DNA from: Pedobacter planticolens
Lineage (GTDB): Bacteria; Bacteroidota; Bacteroidia; Sphingobacteriales; Sphingobacteriaceae
DNA length: 64,000 nucleotides
Direction of reading: 5' to 3'
Assembly (NCBI RefSeq): GCF_014172375.1
Contig: NZ_WNXD01000001.1
Coordinates: 1,984,001 to 2,048,000, forward strand
Below the pieces are notes generated by a model. That model saw nothing but the letters and a program-made list of their open reading frames with translations. It made no database searches and was not told the origin of the DNA. Positions 42,910-51,328 of the stretch are shown piece by piece. The position numbers and the translations under genes were made by a program. Within the stretch, counting starts at the first letter, position 1. Every line of letters begins with the position of its first letter.

Positions 42910-45333
42910 ATGAAAAAAATCATCCTTAACCTCTTTCTAATAGCTATTGGCAGTAGTGCTTTTGCTCAAGATGCCATAAATTATCAGCTACCACCAAAGG
43001 CAATAGCAGATTTACTATTGGCAAAACCAACACCTAGTGTAAGTATAGATAGCAAAGCTGAATGGATGTTGTTTAGCGAACGTAATTCCTTTCCATCTGT
43101 AGAAGAATTGGCCATGCCAGAATACCGTATTGCTGGTATGCGCATTAATCCGAATAACTACTCTCCAAGCCGACAAACCTTCATCAACAATTTCAGTTTA
43201 AAAAACATAAAAACCGACAAAACCCTTGCAGTTACAGGTTTACCTAGTCCGTTGTATGCAGGTAGCGTAAACTGGAACCCTAGCGAAACTAAAATTGCTT
43301 TTACGCAAACTACGCAAAACAGAGTTGATTTATATGTAATAGATGTAGCCACAGGTAAAGCAATGAAGGTGAACAAACAACCTTTAAACGCCATAATGGG
43401 TGGTGGTGCAACATGGGTTGATGATAATACCCTATTATATAGAGTGGCTGTTAAAGCTGCTAACTTAGCACCAACTCGTCCTTTAGCACCTAAAGGACCA
43501 ACTATTCAGCAAAACTTAGGTAAGGCTGCTCCTAACCCAACTTTACAAGATTTAATTAAATCGCCTTTTGATGAACAGTTGTTCGAGTTCTTTGCAACTT
43601 CGCAATTAGTACAGAATAAAGCTGGTGTAGAAACCGCAATTGGCAAACCTGCCATTTACAGTGGTATTTCTGTATCGCCAGATAAAAACTACTTAATGCT
43701 ACGTACCATTAAAAAACCATTCTCTTATTTAGTTTCATCTTTTGGTTTTCCTTCTGTTGTAAATATTACAGATAGAACTGGAAAAGTGGTTAAAATGCTT
43801 GCCGATTTACCATCTAGTGAAGAAAGACCTTCTGGCTACGATAACGTACAAAATGTACCAAGAGGTTTCGATTGGCGTGATGACGAAGCTGCAACAGTAG
43901 TTTGGTCTAAGCCGTTAGATAGTGGCTTAATTAAAAAGAATGTAGAATTTCATGATGCAGTGTTAGCATTAGCAGCTCCGTTTACTAGTGCACCTAAAGA
44001 ACTCTTTAAAACTAAAATGAGATTTGGTATTATCAGCTGGGGTAATGCAACATTAGCCTTGGTTAGAGAAAATTCTAGAACCAAGCAAACATCTAAATTA
44101 AGCAGTTACAACCCAACAACTGGTGCATTAGAAACGTTGTACGAGTTAAGTACAAATGATGCGTACAATAATCCAGGGTTTCCAGTAACTGAAAAAAATA
44201 AGTTTGGTAGACAAGTAGTTTTAACAACCGATGGCGGCACCAAATTGTTATTAAACAATACAACTGGCGCATCTGCCAAAGGCGATTTACCTTTCTTAGC
44301 CAAGTTTGATTTAAACACTAAGAAGTCTGAAATTGTATGGCGCAGTCAACCAGGTAGCTTTGAAATGGTGACTGATGTATTAGATCCTCAAAAACTAGTT
44401 TTATTAACACGTAGAGAAAGTCAGAAAGATGTACCCAACTACTTTATTAAAAACTTAATGTTGCGCATTGCGGACAGACAGATCACCAATTTCACTAATC
44501 CGTACACTCAACTAGATGGCGTAAGCAAAGAAAAGATTTCTTACAAACGTGCAGATGGCATTGACCTTACAGGCGACTTATATTTACCAAAAGGATATAA
44601 CAAAGAAAAAGATGGGCCGTTGCCAGTATTAATATGGGCATACCCTCGCGAGTTTAACTCGGCAACAGATGCAGCACAAATTAGAGGTTCGCAAGATAAG
44701 TTTACCACCATCAGTTCTGGCGGTCCGTTGTTTTTTGTAACCCAAGGCTATGCAGTTTTAGATAATGCAGAAATGCCAATTGTTGCTAAAGATGGTAAAA
44801 AACCGAACGATACTTTTGTGGAACAATTAAAATTAAATGCCGAAGCTGCTATTAATAAATTAAGTGATATGGGTGTGGGCGATAGAAACAGAATGGCAGT
44901 CGGCGGACATAGCTATGGCGCATTTATGACGGCCAACTTGTTAGCACACACCAATTTGTTTAAAGCTGGTATTGCCCGCAGCGGTGCCTACAACAGAACC
45001 CTTACCCCTTTTGGTTTCCAAAACGAAGACCGTACCTATTGGGATGCTCCTCAATTGTATTATGAAATGAGTCCGTTTAGTTATGCCAACAAAATTAAAA
45101 CGCCAATCTTGTTAATTCACGGAGAAATGGATGATAACCCGGGTACTTTCCCTATTAACAGTGAGCGTTTATTTAATGCCATTAAAGGTTTTGGTGGCAC
45201 CACTCGTTTTGTGTATTTGCCTTATGAGGCTCACGGATACAGAGGAAAAGAAAATATTTTGCACATGCTTTGGGAAATGAATACCTGGTTAGATACGTAT
45301 GTAAAAAATGCTAAACCAACTGCTGCGAAATAA
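42910..45333 (+). CDS. Exported S9 family peptidase (prolyl oligopeptidase-like)
   Basis: An 807-residue serine peptidase with signal peptide LFLIAIGSSAFAQ. An N-terminal beta-propeller (about residues 50-520) filters substrates, and a C-terminal alpha/beta-hydrolase domain holds the catalytic triad: Ser668 in GGHSYGAFMT, Asp741 in LIHGEMDDNPG and His775 in YEAHGYRG. A WD40-like strand (ETKIAFTQTTQNRVDLYVID) is visible. It degrades short peptides in the periplasm or outside the cell. Monocistronic; a strong terminator follows. Confidence 0.94.
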   Translation: MKKIILNLFLIAIGSSAFAQDAINYQLPPKAIADLLLAKPTPSVSIDSKAEWMLFSERNSFPSVEELAMPEYRIAGMRINPNNYSPSRQTFINNFSLKNIKTDKTLAVTGLPSPLYAGSVNWNPSETKIAFTQTTQNRVDLYVIDVATGKAMKVNKQPLNAIMGGGATWVDDNTLLYRVAVKAANLAPTRPLAPKGPTIQQNLGKAAPNPTLQDLIKSPFDEQLFEFFATSQLVQNKAGVETAIGKPAIYSGISVSPDKNYLMLRTIKKPFSYLVSSFGFPSVVNITDRTGKVVKMLADLPSSEERPSGYDNVQNVPRGFDWRDDEAATVVWSKPLDSGLIKKNVEFHDAVLALAAPFTSAPKELFKTKMRFGIISWGNATLALVRENSRTKQTSKLSSYNPTTGALETLYELSTNDAYNNPGFPVTEKNKFGRQVVLTTDGGTKLLLNNTTGASAKGDLPFLAKFDLNTKKSEIVWRSQPGSFEMVTDVLDPQKLVLLTRRESQKDVPNYFIKNLMLRIADRQITNFTNPYTQLDGVSKEKISYKRADGIDLTGDLYLPKGYNKEKDGPLPVLIWAYPREFNSATDAAQIRGSQDKFTTISSGGPLFFVTQGYAVLDNAEMPIVAKDGKKPNDTFVEQLKLNAEAAINKLSDMGVGDRNRMAVGGHSYGAFMTANLLAHTNLFKAGIARSGAYNRTLTPFGFQNEDRTYWDAPQLYYEMSPFSYANKIKTPILLIHGEMDDNPGTFPINSERLFNAIKGFGGTTRFVYLPYEAHGYRGKENILHMLWEMNTWLDTYVKNAKPTAAK

Positions 45334-45356
45334 AATAGCACTTATATAGTATTTAA

Positions 45357-45395
45357 AACATCCGATGGATTTCATTATTCATCGGATGTTTTTTT
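45357..45395 (+). terminator. Intrinsic terminator of the S9 peptidase gene
   Basis: AACATCCGATG (45357-45367) pairs perfectly with CATCGGATGTT (45380-45390), 12-base loop, followed by T-run. Confidence 0.9.
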
Positions 45396-45439
45396 GAAAT
45401 ACGATTTGAAAAACAATGGCAATGGTTCTTTGGAAATTT

Positions 45440-45522
45440 CAGCCCTGCTTTCAGCTTTATCTTTTTTTGTGCTTCGACTATGCTCAGCATGACAAAAAAA
45501 GGATATCGCTTCTATCAGGTTT
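45440..45522 (-). repeat. Dispersed repeat family H, copy 3
   Basis: Inverted relative to copies 1 and 2. On the minus strand it runs from AAACCTGATAGAAGCG to AAAGCAGGGCTG with a middle module TCATGCTGAGCATAGTCGAAG. Confidence 0.7.
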
Positions 45523-45565
45523 ATATAACAAAGCAATTCGCTTTTGGAGATTGCAGTAAATCATA

Positions 45566-45777
45566 GATGTGGCTAAAGCCAAAAAAACCTTCATCTGTCC
45601 GTCAGCTAAAGCAGACGGCAATGAATAAACAAAAAAGCAGGCCGCAATAAATAATTTTATACCCTATTGTTGTTCGTTCGCATACCTCTTTGCCGTTGGT
45701 TTCTTCGCTATTGACTTCTTTGCCGTTGGCTTTAGCCAACGGAATAAAAGAAAATACAATTCGGCTTTAGCCACATC
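45566..45777. mobile_element. MITE-like palindromic element
   Basis: Perfect 15-bp terminal inverted repeats GATGTGGCTAAAGCC (45566-45580) and GGCTTTAGCCACATC (45763-45777) enclose 182 bp without a gene. Inside are hairpins CCGTC/GACGG (45599-45618) and CCGTTGG/GCCAACGG (about 45723-45742). A related CCGTT/AACGG hairpin occurs at 54351-54370. No transposase is present. Together with the H copy it accounts for the gap 45396-45845. Confidence 0.65.
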
Positions 45778-45845
45778 CATTTTTATAATCAATTAAAATT
45801 GTATTAATTATTATCTTTACTCCATCCACAAAATTAAACCACTCC

Positions 45846-46745
45846 ATGCCAATCAATCTGAAAATCTTAAGCAAGACATTCATTTTATTGCTCATTTGTT
45901 TGACTTCTAGTAATCAGCTTTACGCCCAAAAACCAAAGTTTAAGGTTATCGCTTTTTATACCGGCATTAACGATCAAGCACATGTAAGTTATGTACACGA
46001 AGCAAATGCATGGTTCCCAAAGATGGCCGAGAAATATGATTTCAGTTACGACTCTACTTCGAACTGGAGTAACCTAAACGCAGCGTTCTTAGCCAAGTAT
46101 CAAGTAGTTTTATTTTTAGATACCAGACCAGAAAAGCCCGAACAAAGAGCAGCCTTTGAAACCTACATGAAAAACGGAGGCGCTTGGATGGGCTTCCACT
46201 TTTCGGCTTTTGCCTTAACACCATCTGCCTTTCCACAAAACTGGGATTGGTACCACAATGAGTTCTTAGGTTCTGGGCAATACGGCAGTAATACTTGGCG
46301 ACCAACTTCTGCAGTTTTAAGAACAAACAGAAATCACCCTGTAACTAAAAACTTGCCCGATACTTTTAAATCTCAACCTAACGAATGGTATAGATGGGAG
46401 AAAGACTTACGCAAAAACCCAAACATTGATATTCTATTAGCTATCGACTCTACTAGCTTCCCTTTGGGTACAGGACCAAAAGCTTATGAGATTTGGCAAA
46501 GCGGATATTACCCTGTAGTGTGGAGCAATAAGAACTATAAGATGATGTATGTAAACATGGGGCACAACGATATGGATTACGAACATAAGTTTGGAAAGAC
46601 CACTACATCTTTATCTCATACCTTTGAGAATGAAACACAAAATAAAATGATTATTAATGGGTTATTATGGTTAGGCAATAGTAAAAAATCGTTGGGGAAA
46701 GAAAGTGGACCAAAGTCGAAAGCAGTGTCCGTATCAGGTAAATAA
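45846..46745 (+). CDS. ThuA domain protein (trehalose utilisation-like), exported
   Basis: A 299-residue exported protein with signal peptide FILLLICLTSSNQLYAQ. The ThuA domain, a class I glutamine-amidotransferase-like fold, is evident from VIAFYTGINDQAHVSYVHEANAWFP (in parts), YQVVLFLDTRPEKPEQRAAFETYMKNGGAWMGFH (in parts), HPVTKNLPDTF and the C-terminal MMYVNMGHNDMDYEH. The family often accompanies Gfo/Idh/MocA and DUF1080 genes in sugar operons, but here it is separate from them. The reaction is unknown. A TATCTTTA-like box lies at about 45811. Confidence 0.85.
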   Translation: MPINLKILSKTFILLLICLTSSNQLYAQKPKFKVIAFYTGINDQAHVSYVHEANAWFPKMAEKYDFSYDSTSNWSNLNAAFLAKYQVVLFLDTRPEKPEQRAAFETYMKNGGAWMGFHFSAFALTPSAFPQNWDWYHNEFLGSGQYGSNTWRPTSAVLRTNRNHPVTKNLPDTFKSQPNEWYRWEKDLRKNPNIDILLAIDSTSFPLGTGPKAYEIWQSGYYPVVWSNKNYKMMYVNMGHNDMDYEHKFGKTTTSLSHTFENETQNKMIINGLLWLGNSKKSLGKESGPKSKAVSVSGK

Positions 46746-46781
46746 GTATAACAAGAAGAAATTTAAATTAAAAACAAAATC

Positions 46782-47252
46782 GTGAAAAATATAGAAATTA
46801 GTAAAGCAGCAAGAAACAAACTATTAAGTTTTTTATCAGATTTAACAACAGATGAACTAAACCATATCCCGACAGGTTTTAACAACAACCTTGCTTGGCA
46901 AATGGGACATTTAGTAGTTAGTCAGCAGTTATTGTGTTACCGTTTATCGGGTAATGAACTTATAATTGAGAAAGAGCTGATTGATCTGTATAAAAATGGT
47001 TCTAAACCAGAAAGGTATATTACTGCCGAGGAGATTGAGCAAATGAAAGGTTATTTGCTAAGCACTATTGATCAATTAGCCATCGACTTAGCGCAAAACA
47101 AATTCGATAACTATACGCCTTATACCATTTCAACCTTCCCAGGTTTAACCTTAGCAAACATAGATGATGCCATTGCCTTTATTGCCTGTCATGATGGGTT
47201 GCATTACGGTTGTTGCTTAGGGTTAAAGAAGTTAGTAAAGATGCAGGGGTAA
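46782..47252 (+). CDS. DinB family protein (GTG start)
   Basis: A 156-residue four-helix-bundle protein of the DinB/YfiT superfamily. It starts with GTG (product MKNIEIS); no upstream ATG fits. Putative metal ligands are His at GHLVVSQQ (first helix end) and the two His in ACHDGLHYG near the C-terminus, the family's three-His pattern. FNNNLAWQMGHL is a typical family segment. Members include bacillithiol and mycothiol transferases, but the substrate here is unknown. It follows thuA by 36 bp and may be co-transcribed. Confidence 0.85.
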   Translation: MKNIEISKAARNKLLSFLSDLTTDELNHIPTGFNNNLAWQMGHLVVSQQLLCYRLSGNELIIEKELIDLYKNGSKPERYITAEEIEQMKGYLLSTIDQLAIDLAQNKFDNYTPYTISTFPGLTLANIDDAIAFIACHDGLHYGCCLGLKKLVKMQG

Positions 47253-47303
47253 AGGAAGTCGCGTCATTCCCTATCTTGATTTGCGTCATGCTCAACTCCA
47301 TCT

Positions 47304-47499
47304 CGTCATTCCCAACTCGATTGGGAACCGTAATGCAATAGTAAACCTTTTTCACGTATTACGCTTCCCGTTTGCACGGGAATGACGAACATGGTATGAC
47401 CGTCATGCTCAGCTTGACTGGGCATCGTAATGCAGTAGTAGGCTTTTTCATCATATTACGATTCTCTCCCGATAGCTATCGGGTTTCAAGGGAATGACG
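47304..47499. repeat. Two family A repeats in the gap before truA
   Basis: Copy at 47304-47387 (CCCAACTCGATTGGG then CCCGTTTGCACGGG) and copy at 47401-47499 (CATGCTCAGCTTGACTGGGCATCG, read in parts, then a CCCGATAGCTATCGGG palindrome inside). Both keep the paired arms. The second ends next to the truA promoter-like box TACCTTTG (47511-47518). Confidence 0.75.
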
Positions 47500-47537
47500 A
47501 CCGTTTTCATTACCTTTGCCAACTAAAACCAATTCTT

Positions 47538-48335
47538 TTGAGATACTTCTTCCACATCGGTTACAACGGTCATACCTATAGCGGTTGGCAAAGACAGCCA
47601 AAAGTAAATAGTGTGCAAGAAGTAATTGAAACTAAACTAAGTCAGATTTTTAAAACCCCCTTAACCATTAATGGTTGCGGCAGAACAGACTCGGGTGTAC
47701 ATGCCAGTCAGTTCTTTTTTCATGCTGATATTGAACAAGAATGGGATTTTGATTTAAAGTTTAGACTGAATAAAGTACTGCCACATAACATTGCCATTTT
47801 CGATATCATCCCATTGGAGGGAAAACCTCACGCTAGGTTCGATGCCGTTCAGCGACAATATGATTATTACATTCACACCTATAAAAACCCTTTCTTAAGT
47901 CAGCTGAGTTCTTACTATGAGTTTGACAACCTGAATTTAGCGGAAATGAAAAGGGCGACTGCCTTATTACCGAAGTATAAAGATTACCGAGCTTTTTGTA
48001 CCACACCAGATAAAAACGAACATACCATTTGCAATGTAATGGAAGCTAATTTATACACCACTCCAAACGGCGATCAGTTTCGGTTTCACATTGCTTCCAA
48101 TCGTTTTTTAGGGAAGATGATTAGAATTATTACAGGTAAACTCTTAAAAATAGGGACAGGCAACATGAGTGTAGATGAGTTTGAGCACCTGCTCATTACC
48201 TTAGAAACTCCAGGGATGCTAGAAATTGCACATCCCACAGGTTTGTACTTATCTAAAGTTACCTATCCCTATTTAAACTTACCTCCAAGAACAGAGTTTT
48301 CTGGTTTGCAGCAAAAAGATTGGGTGGCGGTTTAG
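47538..48335 (+). CDS. truA: tRNA pseudouridine(38-40) synthase (TTG start)
   Basis: A 265-residue enzyme that makes pseudouridine in the anticodon stem-loop of tRNAs. It starts with TTG (product MRYFFHIGYNG), which aligns with the normal family N-terminus, so this codon is the likely start. Catalytic Asp51 lies in the family motif NGCGRTDSGVHA. Other blocks are FHADIEQEWD, ARFDAVQRQYDYYIH, and FRFHIASNRFLGKMIRIITG. A TAnnTTTG-type box (47511-47518) precedes it by 19 bp. Monocistronic, and the following repeat begins immediately at its 3' end. Confidence 0.94.
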   Translation: MRYFFHIGYNGHTYSGWQRQPKVNSVQEVIETKLSQIFKTPLTINGCGRTDSGVHASQFFFHADIEQEWDFDLKFRLNKVLPHNIAIFDIIPLEGKPHARFDAVQRQYDYYIHTYKNPFLSQLSSYYEFDNLNLAEMKRATALLPKYKDYRAFCTTPDKNEHTICNVMEANLYTTPNGDQFRFHIASNRFLGKMIRIITGKLLKIGTGNMSVDEFEHLLITLETPGMLEIAHPTGLYLSKVTYPYLNLPPRTEFSGLQQKDWVAV

Positions 48336-48462
48336 CCACCCCCTAGCCCCCGCAAGCGGGGGACAAGTATAATGGCTAAGCAAATAAGCAAGCCTTGCAA
48401 TAGCAAACCTTACAAGTAAGCATCCAGTGTCCCCCGGCTGGCGGGGGAATTAAAGGGGGTGG
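48336..48462. repeat. Family G palindromic repeat, left copy
   Basis: Outer inverted repeat CCACCCCCT / AGGGGGTGG (48336-48344, 48454-48462) encloses two GC-rich hairpins, CCCCCGC/GCGGGGG (48347-48362) and CCCCCgGCTGgCGGGGG. It starts one base after the truA stop region and its right end contains the stop codon of the DUF559 gene. Confidence 0.85.
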
Positions 48463-48863
48463 CTTGTGCGCCGGCCACCCTCGAACTCTTCAATAAAAAA
48501 CAAAAGTTTTCTTTTTACATTAGCCATATCATTCAAAACCTCTTCATTATCAAATCTAATTACCGCAAACCCTATTTGCTTCAATGCGTTTTCTCTTACT
48601 ATATCATTTGCAGCAATATCTTCCCGCAGATGTATTAAACCATCTACCTCTATAACCAGCATTAATTCCTTGCACATAAAGTCGGCTATATAGTTTAATA
48701 TTGGCCTTTGTCTTCTAAACTGATATCCTTTCAATCCTCTACCCCTCAGTATAAATTTCCAAATGCAAGCCTCTGCTTTGGTCATGCCTTTTCTATTCTG
48801 ATTGGCAAAGTTTCTAAGCCTTGTATTGTAGTGCCATAGGTTTTCAGAATTCGCGTTATCCAT
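48450..48863 (-). CDS. DUF559 endonuclease-domain protein (Vsr-like fold)
   Basis: A 137-residue protein of the DUF559 family, which shares the PD-(D/E)xK fold with Vsr-type endonucleases. Marks: NQNRKGMTKAEACIWKFIL at the N-terminus, KGYQFRRQRPI, then the active-site strands YIADFMC (Asp61), LVIEVDGLIH (Glu72, Asp74, His78), and DIVRENALKQIGFAVIRFDNEEV. Its stop codon and last codons (for HPL) lie inside the family G repeat, and another copy of that repeat starts 29 bp upstream of its ATG, so gene and repeats form one physical unit. Nuclease activity and any role in repeat mobility are inferred. Confidence 0.88.
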   Translation of the reverse strand: MDNANSENLWHYNTRLRNFANQNRKGMTKAEACIWKFILRGRGLKGYQFRRQRPILNYIADFMCKELMLVIEVDGLIHLREDIAANDIVRENALKQIGFAVIRFDNEEVLNDMANVKRKLLFFIEEFEGGRRTSHPL

Positions 48864-48891
48864 AGTGTATAAAAAGATTAGAACCTTCCTA

Positions 48892-49091
48892 CCACCCCCT
48901 AGCCCCCGCTAGCGGGGGACAAGTATAGCGCCAGAAAAGCATGATGTAAACTTTGCAATAGTAAAAACCCTACACTAGACTCATACAAGTAAGCAACCAG
49001 TGGTTCTCACCAAACAAGTAAGCATCCAATGTTCTCACCTTACAAGTAAGCAACTAGTCTCCCCCGCTTGCGGGGGAATTAAAGGGGGTGG
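48892..49091. repeat. Family G palindromic repeat, right copy
   Basis: Same outer ends CCACCCCCT / AGGGGGTGG and GC hairpins (CCCCCGCTAGCGGGGG and CCCCCGCTTGCGGGGG) as the left copy, in the same orientation, but 200 bp instead of 127. The extra length is three additional reiterations of ACAAGTAAGCAnC, which occurs once in the left copy. Confidence 0.85.
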
Positions 49092-49128
49092 CCTAGCAAA
49101 CCCTGCAATAGCAACCCATACAAGGCGC

Positions 49129-49749
49129 CTACTGCACCATCCTCGTCAACACACTAGTCGTTCCCTCTTGCCCACGCGTACCAATGGCTATCGCACGACC
49201 GTAAATACGCTTCCCACTTGGCAAGTTTACAAACGTATATTCACGTTTAGATGAACCTTTAGAAATCCAGCTACTCTCTAAAGTCAAGGGTTCTTCTGTA
49301 TATTCGAAAATGTAAGACTTAGCGTTTTCTACCGCCTTTACCGAAAACTTAACCTCTCCTGGGCTCATTCCATCTGCTAAAGCGAACTCTTGTGGTGGCG
49401 ACAGACTTACAGCGTTATCACTCTCAGTTGCTAAATCAAAGCCCGAACTCACCAACTTTGAACGATTACCTTCTGCCATAGCTTCGATATTCATGCCCAT
49501 CAAACGTAAACTGTTTAACAATGCTTCACGAGCATCGTTTTTTAACGACACCGCCACACGGTCTCTCGATGATGATGCTGTTAATGCGGTAGCAAAATCG
49601 CTAGCAACAATGATGAAATCAGCTAGTGTTGCCGTAATTACGCCAAAATTCGCATTCCCAGTTAAGGCTACAATAACGGCCTGTGCTTTCTGATCTAGTT
49701 TTGCATCGCCAAATCTCTGATAGTTTAAAATCAATTTTGAAATTTTCAT
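49129..49749 (-). CDS. Protein with fibronectin-III-like C-terminal domain
   Basis: A 206-residue protein if started at MKISKLILNYQRF (ATG at 49749); a longer frame (to 49821) adds 24 residues with no support. No signal peptide is seen. The N-terminal half is helical (AVIVALTGNANFGVITATLADF, ATALTASSSRDRVAVSLKNDAR), and the C-terminal ~90 residues form a fibronectin-III-like sandwich (GEVKFSVKAVENAKSYIFEYT, FVNLPSGKRIYGRAIAIG). Similar proteins are widespread in Bacteroidota with no fixed function. It is convergent with nothing and ends 38 bp from the DUF559 repeat unit. Confidence 0.7.
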   Translation of the reverse strand: MKISKLILNYQRFGDAKLDQKAQAVIVALTGNANFGVITATLADFIIVASDFATALTASSSRDRVAVSLKNDAREALLNSLRLMGMNIEAMAEGNRSKLVSSGFDLATESDNAVSLSPPQEFALADGMSPGEVKFSVKAVENAKSYIFEYTEEPLTLESSWISKGSSKREYTFVNLPSGKRIYGRAIAIGTRGQEGTTSVLTRMVQ

Positions 49750-49839
49750 GTTCGGTAAATTATAAATGAAGACTGCATTGCCTTCGAAGAGCAAACTACA
49801 GTTGCTAAGTGGTAATAGCAATTGATCCCGAACGGAAAT

Positions 49840-49918
49840 GAAAGGATCGGAAAGGATTTGGCAGTATTGAATGGCATTGGAAGGATCGGAAAGGAATGGG
49901 AAGAATTTGGCAGTGATT
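49840..49918. repeat. Direct repeats around AAGGATCGGAAAGGA
   Basis: The motif AAGGATCGGAAAGGA occurs twice, each followed by TTTGGCAGT with a small insertion in the second copy. It lies between the fibronectin-like gene and the 21-bp array. Confidence 0.5.
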
Positions 49919-50014
49919 ATTGGGCAGCTAATTACACACTTTGTTTCTTAAAATACCCTTAACAATAGTAGAAAACCAGTTCCTGTCAATTTTGATTAGC
50001 TAATTATATGCGGA

Positions 50015-50224
50015 ACAAAGGCTCATGTACCGCATACAATGACCCATGTACCGCATATAAAGGCCCATGTACCACATATAACGACGTATGTATCGCATAC
50101 AATGGCTTAAATCTTGCATATTATTTCAATTATTTGCTATACAATGGTCAATGTACCGCTTGCAATTGCGTTTGTTCCGCATACAATGTCTATTGTTTGC
50201 GAAACAAAAAACAGATCTGCCTTT
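50015..50224. repeat. Second 21-bp tandem array, nine to ten degenerate units
   Basis: Units of 21 bp start at 50036 and continue to 50224 with one partial unit before. Consensus TGTACCGCATACAATGnCCnA, more diverged than the first array. The period equals seven codons and an open frame crosses it (50008-50226), but the product is only the low-complexity repeat. The gap 49822-50345 is otherwise empty. Confidence 0.85.
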
Positions 50225-50345
50225 AAATTTAGTTTTTAGCCGCTACCAAAATTAAAAAGTTTCCCCAATCTACAAGTTGCTAATCGTTATACGCTCATAA
50301 TTCTACATTAACCTTTACCATCTATTCACCTATAAAATTTATGCT

Positions 50346-50576
50346 ATGAAAAAAAGAGACCTTTTCGTTCATTCGAACAACATTATGGAGTTATTGAGCT
50401 GTAAGGAAACTAAAAGCTTTCGTGAAATGCGAAAAATTAAGAAATTGTTAGGAATTACCGCTCCTAGACAAATAACAGTAGACCACGCTTGTTTTTATTA
50501 CGGCATCACAGAGGAGCAATATTGGAGAACCCAACAGAGGGGCAATAAGGATAAACCAACTGATGGTGCAGGTTAA
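50346..50576 (+). CDS. Small basic protein of unknown function
   Basis: A 76-residue protein rich in Lys and Arg (KKRDLF, FREMRKIKKLLGI) with a C-terminal stretch resembling a helix-turn-helix-like segment (PRQITVDHACFYYGITEEQYWRTQ). I recognise no family. No membrane segment or signal. It lies between the 21-bp array and a repeat-poor 260-bp gap and could be a small DNA-binding protein, but the evidence is weak. Confidence 0.5.
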   Translation: MKKRDLFVHSNNIMELLSCKETKSFREMRKIKKLLGITAPRQITVDHACFYYGITEEQYWRTQQRGNKDKPTDGAG

Positions 50577-50840
50577 TGTACTTGTGCATTTGGTTTTAAG
50601 CTTTGCTTAGGTTACCTTAGGTTTTAGTTGTAACGCTACTCTCTATAAATTACGATTACCTAATCTCTTTGGGGTTACGGTTTTCCGTATACAAAAGAAA
50701 AATAGAAGGTTTAGTTTAGTGTTAAAAGGTATCTGCATTGGGGCAACTTATGGCTAGTACAGGTAATTAAACAGTCGACTTTAATAAAGAGTGTATACAG
50801 GGAAACTGATAGTATAAGTTAATTTTTTAAACCAAATAAA

Positions 50841-51206
50841 ATGAAAAATCTAATTTTAATCCTTTTAATGGTGTTTACAACACTCGTTGCTCAAGCACAA
50901 AACTGCGACGAAGTTATGAAGTCTGTAAAAGCAAGTGGAAATGGCACAACATATACAAGTTATAATAGTGATGCAATTTCCAAAGTAACCTTTTACGAAA
51001 TTACTAACAATTATAAGTCTTACTATTTTGCAATTGTTTGTTTTAAAAAAGAATATTCATTTAGTTGTACAGAATACATTTATCAAGTTGCTTCAAATAC
51101 GAAAATGTATTATTCAACAAACTATTTAAATAGTGCAGGTAAAGCTTTCTGGGAATATATACAACCTTATAATAAGAATCTAGGCTGTGCACCTAATATT
51201 AAATAA
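50841..51206 (+). CDS. Exported KTSC-domain-like protein
   Basis: A 121-residue exported protein with signal peptide LILILLMVFTTLVAQAQ. The mature part matches the small KTSC-type domain: SYNSDAISKVTFYEITNNYKSYYF (in parts), then KEYSFSCTEYIYQV and SAGKAFWEYIQPYN near the C-terminus, with Cys at the KTSC-like SFSC. Function of that domain is unknown. It is the first of four same-strand small genes here and is followed by the first copy of a short repeated intergenic element. Confidence 0.6.
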   Translation: MKNLILILLMVFTTLVAQAQNCDEVMKSVKASGNGTTYTSYNSDAISKVTFYEITNNYKSYYFAIVCFKKEYSFSCTEYIYQVASNTKMYYSTNYLNSAGKAFWEYIQPYNKNLGCAPNIK

Positions 51207-51223
51207 ATTGAATATCTGTTTAA

Positions 51224-51280
51224 ATTGAGTATTTATGATATCTTTTTTAAAAGATACACGTCACAGATGTGCATCAGCAA
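51224..51280. repeat. Inter-gene element, copy 1 of 3
   Basis: ATTGAGTATTTAT, a variable hairpin (ATCTTTT/AAAAGAT), then GTCACAGATGTGCATCAGCAA. Copies 2 and 3 have the same ends. Lies between the KTSC-like and DUF4268 genes. Confidence 0.65.
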
Positions 51281-51328
51281 GGGGGATATTTAGTGATGAA
51301 TCGAAGACATAATTAAATCTTTTATACT

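Noticed and set aside
50008..50226. Open frame with repeated C-x-A-Y units
   Set aside because: It is the translation of the second 21-bp array; two units are badly eroded and no signal or domain is present.
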